From Adiantum capillus-veneris (lineage: Eukaryota; Streptophyta; Polypodiopsida; Polypodiales; Pteridaceae), in NCBI GenBank assembly GCA_014529385.2, contig CM043959.1, positions 46,765,928-46,829,927 on the forward strand: 64,000 nt of DNA, given 5' to 3'. The position numbers and the translations under genes were made by a program. Shown here piece by piece: positions 57,905 to 64,000 of this stretch (position 1 is the stretch's first letter; the number at the start of each line of letters is the position of its first letter). A model generated the notes under the pieces. It was not told where the DNA came from, did not search any database, and saw only the letters and a list, made by a program, of their open reading frames with translations.

Positions 57905-59700
57905 AACTAGGTCCCTCACTTGTCCAAGCTATGCTCTAATACAATAAAGGGCTTTTGGTTTCAAGATGCACCACTTTCCCAACCTTGATTCCATTAAAGA
58001 AGCTAGCTCTACTTAGACATTTAATAGCAAGGTCCTGTAGCAGTTCACATTGAACATTTTCCATGGTAGCTAGGTCCACCACTTATCTAAGCTATGCTCT
58101 AATAGAGTAAGGGGGTTTTGGTTTCAAGATCCACCACTTGTCCAAACTTGATTTGGGAAGCAAGGTCCTATAATAGTTTGCTTTGGACATTCACCATTAC
58201 AACTAAGTCCACCACTTCTCCAAGCTATGTTCTAATACACTAAGGAGGTTTTGGTTTCAAGGAGAACCACTTGTACGACTTTGTTTTTTAAAGTAAGGTC
58301 TTTACATAGTTCACCTTGGACCTTGGACATTGGATACTACAAATAAGCCCACCACTTGTCCAAGCTATCCTCTATATATAGCCAAAGGGTTTGGGTTTCA
58401 AGATTCACCACTTTTCCAACCTTTCTTCCATTAAAGAAAGGAGGGGCATTATAACTAGGTCCACCACTTGTCCAAGATATGCTCTGATATAGAAAGGGGA
58501 TTTTGGTTTCAATAATCCACCACGTGTTCAAACTTGCAAGACTCAAGGGATACTTGGACATTGGAAAGCATAGTCCTATAGTAGTTGATAGGTGGCAGTG
58601 GGTATTACAACTAGGTCCAACCTATGCTCTCATATAGCAAAGAGGCTTTGGTTTCAAGGTCCACCACTTGTCCAACCTTGCTTCCATTAAAGAAATGAGG
58701 GGCTATGTAAACATTGGCAAGCAAGGTAGCATGTCCTAAGGTGTTTCACCTTGGATATTGGGCATTATAACTAGGTCCACCACTTGTCCAAGCTATGCTC
58801 TGATATAGAAAGGGGATTTTGGTTTCAAGGTCCACCACATGTTCAACCTTGCAAGACTCAAGGGATACTTGGACATTGGAAAGCATAGTCCTATAGTTGT
58901 TGATAGGTGGCAATGGGTATTACAACTAGGTCCAACCTATGCTCTAATATAGCAAAGAGGATTTGGTTTCAAGGTCCACCACGTGTCCAACCTTGCTTCC
59001 ATTAAAGAAATGAGGGGTTACATAAACATTGGCAAGCAAGGTAGCAAGGTCCTAAGGTATTTCACCTTGGATATTGGGCATTATAACTAGGTCCACCACT
59101 TGTCCAAGCTATGCTCTGATATAGAAAGGGGATTTTGGTTTCAAGGTCCACCACGTGTTCAACCTTGCAAGACTCAAGGGATACTTGAACATTGGAAAGC
59201 ATAGTCCTATAGTAGTTGATAGGTGGCAGTGGGTATTACAACTAGGTCCAACCTATGCTCTCATATAGCAAAGAGGCTTTGGTTTCAAGGTCCACCACTT
59301 GTCCAACCTTACTTCCATTAAAGAAATGAGGGGCTACGTAAACATTGGCAATCAAGGTAGCAAGGTCCTAAGGTATTCAACCTTGGATATTGGGCATTAT
59401 AACTAGGTCCACCACTTGTCCAAGCTATGCTCTGATATAGAAAGGGGATTTTCGTTTCAAGGTCCACCACGTGTTCAACCTTGAAAGACTCAAGGGATAC
59501 TTGGACATTGGAAAGCATAGTCCTATAGTAGTTGATAGGTGGCAATGGGTATTACAACTAGGTCCACCACTTGTCCAACCTATGCTCTAATATAGCAAGG
59601 ATGCTTTGGTTTCAAGATCCACCATAATTTCCAACCTTGCTTCCATTAATATAGCAAGGAGGATTTGGTCTCAAGGTTCACCACTTGTCCAACCTATGCA
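57905..59700. repeat. Satellite array, minus orientation, 316-bp unit
   Basis: The first part (57905-58445) has irregular cores. From 58446 a 316-bp unit starting GCATTATAACTAGGTCCACC repeats at 58446, 58762, 59078 and 59394 with very few changes. Within it, cores alternate between CCACCACTTGTCCAA and CCACCACGTGTTCAA. It ends about 70 bp before the DUF7869-type gene. Confidence 0.93.
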
Positions 59701-59787
59701 AACCTTTTTCATGTTGTAGCATGATTTTTTGTTTGAAGAGTATTTTTCTATAACTATGGATTTAACGATGTAATCTTTTTCACTTAC

Positions 59788-62700
59788 ATGATGGACTTCG
59801 AATCTGGGGAGAAAGTACATATGATACTTGACAATGAAATTGTTGGTATTGGTTGTGTGTGTAGAACAGATCCACATTCCACTTGTGGTGGCACAAAGAT
59901 AGGGCAAGGAAATGTCTCCATACTAGTGGAGGAATACTTGAAGGATGTGGTCCTACCTTTTCCTACAATGGATACTTCATCTCTCCAAGGCTCATTATGG
60001 AGTGCTGTTCGATGGTCAAAGCTTCTTTTGCAACCTTTTGTATTAAATGGGAACTTAATTGATCCACAGGAAAGCTACAATGGTGATGAAGAACATGATC
60101 ATTCTGATCCTCTAGTTACAGATGCAATACCTATGACAAGCCCATAATTTGAAGCAATGATTCGAGAGTCTTGGAGAAATCAGAGGGTCCTTTTAAAAGA
60201 TGACACAATGATGCAAACCATGAATGAAGGGACCATCTTATATGTATTTCCACATGATTATGTCAACTTTCAGGAACTTGGTCCTGATTATGTGGGTGTG
60301 GGTATTGAAAGAGAAAATGCAAGCATTGATGATGTGGTTGAAGTGGGTAGCATCACTTTGATAAAGTGGCCCATCAAGCAGACAACAATGTTGAATGGGA
60401 GCCCATTACAATGCTTTGTTCCTGTTGATGGCATGCATGCTACATATGATGATGTATCCAACGATGAAAATATTGGAAAAAAACTTGATGGGAGTAATGT
60501 TGTCCAGTTGTCAAGGAAGAGACGATACACTTTTATGAACAGGACTCAAAAATCAAAAGCAACACCAGCTTCGACTTTTTACCTTTCAAACAAATCAATT
60601 CAAAGGGTATCATGCATTGATTGTTGTGCACAAAAATGTTGCTAGTTTGCAGATCGTGATATGGTGACAAGGTTACGACAACAGTTTTGGGGAGAGTCTC
60701 AAAAATCACGCACTAATTATGTTTATGATGTTCTTTCTATATGTTATCAGAAAGATGAGAAGTCACGATACCAATTCAGGCTAAATGGCTCTATTGTTTG
60801 TTGTAGAGCATGGTATGAGCTACATGGAATACCAAAGACATCATTTTATCGATACAAGGAGAACTTTGAAAATGGTGTGCGCCAATATGTACATGGGAAC
60901 ACATGTAAATTGAGAAGGGGACTTCAACATACTAGTTTAGCAAGAGCACTACTAAATGAGTTTGTGGAAAACAACTCTGAGAAGATTCCACATAGAAGTA
61001 GAACACTACTAGATGGCTCAAGAGAGACTCAATTGGTGATTCCATCAACATACAAACAAGTGGATATTTTATGTGAAATCAACACGACACTTGACCAAAT
61101 GGGCTATGAGAAGAAGCTATCCCAATTTTCTTTTGGTAGAATTTGGAACAAAGAGTACCCACATGTCACTTTAACAAAGACGAGTGAGTTCTCTAAGTGC
61201 AATATTTGTAGCTCAATCAAGGCAAGGTTAGAAGATAAACCTTCTCTTGAAGAGAGAGCTCTTCTATTGAGGGAGAGAGAAGTTCACATGGCACAACAAA
61301 AGAGTTGCAGAAGCCTATATTATGCATGGCGCACATATTCAGAAACTCAACCACAAAAATATGTATGCATAATCCATGATAAGATGGATCAAAAGAAGAC
61401 TGCCATTCCTAGATTACGCATTGTTCCTAAGGGTGTGGATTCAGGATATAATCTACAGGTGGCATTGATTGGCATGATCACTCATGGACATGGAGAAGGT
61501 CATTACGGACACTTTGTCTTGAATGGTTTGTGGCCAGCTGATCCAAATATTACAATTGGCTCAATTGCTAATTGTTTACATAACCTAGAGAGGATAGATA
61601 AGCATCCTCTTGGTGATCTAGTAACAAATGGACTTCCAAGGAGCAATATTTCACTACTACATGCTTTGAACTCAAGGGATGCTTTGGACTACCATAACTT
61701 GAGTGATGGAAAAGAGCCCATTGTGCAGTCGTCAGAAATTGCAGAAGAGGAATTGGGGTCAACATTTCGCAGATTGCCAGAGAACTTGTTGCTACAATTG
61801 GATAATTGTGCAGGGGAAAACAAAAATCGATACTTATTTGCCTATTTGTCAATGCTTGTTGCAAGGGGTGTTTTCAAAACCATCCAGCTGGGATTTTTAA
61901 TGGTTGGGCATACACATGAGGACATAGATGCCATGTTTAGTAGGTTTTCAGAGAAGTTGAGAGTTACACAAACCTATACTTTGCCACATTTGATGGATAC
62001 ATTACGAAATAGCTCATCTTCATCTCCAGCTCCATTTTTTCTCACAAAGATCCCCGATTTCAAGCAATATTGTGATGGCTATCTTTGTGATGGACAAGAC
62101 ATACTTGTTGGACATTCCAAAACGCTTCAGTTCAGGTTCTTTATGCAGGATGAGACACCAATGATGCAATATAAGGCACATGTAGGTGTATCAAGTTGGA
62201 GTGGAAGTATTCGCCTTTGGAAAACAGACACAGAAGGCAACCCAATGTTACCACATTGAGATCCACCTCTAGTACAAATGGCGGAGTATGTCAAGGCCCA
62301 CGAAGAAGTCATTTTGGGGCTAAAGAACTATATAAAATTTTGGAAAAATTTAGGGAATGGTTCAAGTATTCCGCGATATTATAGACCCGTGATAGATTAT
62401 TGGAGTAAGGTAATTGAAGAGATTGGAAAAGCAATCATATCAGAGGGAGTCTTGTATGAAATGTTTTGGCCAAAAACTCAAGAATATTCTCACCTACAAA
62501 GCACTACAATGAATTTGCAACAAGGAGCAGAAAGATTCCTAGGCCTTGAAGAGTTGAACGATCATTTTTGTGGGCCTCAACGAGATAGGCAAAGGGAAGA
62601 GTTTGACCCTATGTCTTATGTGCACCAAGGTGACTTTCTTATGCTTGTTCCGAGTGACACAGAAATCTATCCAGTGTGGCTTGCAATGGCTTTATCTGAC

Positions 62701-63018
62701 ATTGATAATGAGCCTACATAACCAAACTACAGAAAAATCTTGATTCAATATTGGGCACCTTGCGCGAGAAAAAGTGGGATGATAGATACTCAAGCTTACA
62801 GTAATTGTTGGAAGGGTTATTGGGCTGTCAACTATAAGGAGCCACAAGTGTGGGAAACTGTAGATGCAATTGTTTGGTCCTGGAGACCCAACAAAGAAGG
62901 ACCATTTTCTAGAAAAAAGATTCCAGAAAGGCATGCTCTAAAATCCAAAGAAGGCCTCACTCGTGCACATCAACCACACTTGGATCAAAGTTTAGATATG
63001 GTATCAAATGTGGAGTAG
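59788..63018 (+). pseudogene. DUF7869-type DDE transposase-like gene with four in-frame stops
   Basis: One plus frame of 1077 codons runs from ATG 59788 to TAG 63016-63018 without any frameshift, but has stops at 60145 (TAA), 60643 (TAG), 62257 (TGA) and 62719 (TAA). The N-terminus (CRTDPHSTCGGTKIG, then LPFP) resembles the DUF8039-type domain of plant transposon proteins. A Cys cluster (CIDCCAQKCC) and CNICSSIKARL (zinc-like) follow. The core has CIIHDKMDQ (61363-61389), LQLDNCAGENKNRY (61795-61836) and VGHTHEDIDAMF (61903-61938), matching the DUF7869 pattern and plausibly forming a DDE/D RNase H-like site. The C-terminus contains YVHQGDFLMLVP and AIVWSWRP. Related families occur in many eukaryotes as mobile DNA. 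The minus-oriented satellite array lies directly upstream. Pseudogene status follows from the stops. Confidence 0.75.
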
Positions 63019-63600
63019 AATTATGTGGAGCTTCTATTGTGACTATACTAGTCAATTTGTAAACAAAATCTTTTTTGTATCTTCCTTTGTTTTATGTAAT
63101 TCATAGTTATTATTCAAATCCATGTGTTGTACATCCTCTTGACTTTTGGTGTTTATCAACACCACAATCCTATGAGAGTTTCACTTTATTTACAAACCAC
63201 ACACCTCAATTTTTCCCACTTTAAGTGGAAAATTCCCAAATTACATGAATTTAGTCGATTTGGAGATTCCCATAATGTGAGATTTTTACCAAAATACCTA
63301 ATATGGTCTTACACATATCATTGCACTTCTTGCTAATGCATAACACTTTGCTAGATGTTGACCTTGATAGCCTTGTCAAAACCTTGTCATGATTTTATTA
63401 TGTATCGACTAATGGCATACACCGTGAAGGATAGGATATGTGCCTTACATATTGAACTCGTAGAATATGTATATATAATAAGGAACAAGATATTGGGCAA
63501 GATAGATGAAATAGAAGAAGAAGTGGCTGAGAGACCCCCTTGATGAAATTGGTTCTTTGTGCTCATTATCTGCTATAGATCACAAGGGTATACTCATATG
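63019..63600. other. No recognisable gene
   Basis: This is AT-rich 3' flank of the transposase-like gene. Open frames at 63124 and 63355 have no known motif. If the large block is an element, its right end should lie here. Confidence 0.5.
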
Positions 63601-64000
63601 CACAATGTGACTCAATCGTGACCAAAGAGACATTATACGAATATGATGTCTTCTCGCCTTGAATGGAGTTTTGTTTCTACCACAACTGCCCCTTGATATG
63701 TGCAACATCCATTTGTGTTCACAACCAATTTTGGATATCAGAGTTGTACCATTTCATTACTTTTTACCCAAGAACTTCCCAAAAAGAGTAATATGCACTC
63801 AATTCTTAATTTATTTGTCCAAATGAGATGAAACTTGGTGAATGTGCTTCATCATACCCTGAGCCAGAAGGGCCAACTTGTAATGAAACTCGATGGTGGA
63901 GAGGAAGTTATGAAACTCAAGGGTGGCCAGGCCACAAACAGTGGTGTCGAGGATCAAAATGAAGGTGTTAAGCTAGATGAAACTGATAGAAGAGAGGGTA
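63601..64000. repeat. Host palindromic repeat, right side
   Basis: A palindrome of the AGACATCATA family with one mismatch lies at 63628-63651. Downstream strings such as GATGAAACTTGGTGAATG resemble 8730-8755 (GGTGAAACTTGGTAGATG). This is the same family as at 8.8-10.0 and 16.3-16.7 kb. Confidence 0.65.
63628..63651. repeat. Palindrome copy at right side
   Basis: Arms AGACATTATA and TATGATGTCT pair with one mismatch around a CGAA spacer. Confidence 0.8.

Noticed and set aside
57487-57939. 150-codon plus frame
   Set aside because: No family match that I can see; the 3' part is satellite-like and the composition is not gene-like.
25879-59700. Regularly spaced repeats that might suggest a CRISPR array
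   Set aside because: Spacers are themselves repetitive, units are hundreds of bases long, and the setting is a plant nuclear genome.
59788-63018. Stop codons repaired by U-to-C RNA editing
   Set aside because: Such editing is known for organelle transcripts of some plants, while introns, retrotransposons and satellites here point to nuclear DNA; cytosine deamination explains the pattern more simply.

Overview
The window reads as nuclear DNA of a large, repeat-rich land plant. The evidence is Ty3/gypsy LTR retrotransposons (one a chromodomain element with a tRNA-iMet primer site), a PPR-protein relic, plant-type FCP1-like genes with a DLNGLL motif, clear GT-AG introns, and long satellite arrays. 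The PPR relic reminds me of the large PPR families of ferns, but the lineage is a guess. Very little of the sequence is intact single-copy gene.

Layout. 1-7.3 kb: minus-strand decayed gypsy pol relics, a PPR relic with a 198-bp tandem duplication, and an (AG)n tract of about 208 bp. 7.3-16.7 kb: a host repeat carrying 23-24-bp palindromes (arms AGACATCATA/TATGATGTCT), split by a 6.3-kb decayed gypsy element (LTRs about 10042-11306 and 15080-16325). 18.4-43.6 kb: satellite DNA built around the core TTGGACAAGTGGTGGACCTT. It includes a 2.63-kb higher-order unit present about 3.5 times. It is interrupted by an FCP1-like exon (20.8-21.6 kb), a 2.66-kb solo-LTR-like insertion (23219-25878) and a very young 8.6-kb gypsy element (32204-40793; perfect 5-bp target duplication, almost identical LTRs). 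43.8-51.7 kb: a minus-strand gene block holding an FCP1-like HAD phosphatase, a SET-domain exon and exons with a ParB-like DGQH motif. Splice sites and phases join the ParB-like and SET exons across a satellite-filled intron. 51.8-59.7 kb: the same satellite family in the opposite orientation, with 440-bp and 316-bp units. 59.8-63.0 kb: a plus-strand DUF7869-type, DDE-like transposase-related reading frame of 1077 codons with four in-frame stops. 63.6 kb to the end: the palindromic host repeat again.

Main hypothesis. The palindromic host repeat lies on both sides of a block of about 47 kb. That block holds a transposase-like gene, a ParB-like/SET gene, FCP1-like genes, and satellites that reverse orientation across the gene block. 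It may be a giant, decaying DNA mobile element, or a composite locus, with inverted subterminal repeats. I could not identify terminal inverted repeats, so this remains inference. Most of the in-frame stops in its genes are one C-to-T change from Gln or Arg codons, which fits deamination of methylated cytosines in silenced DNA.
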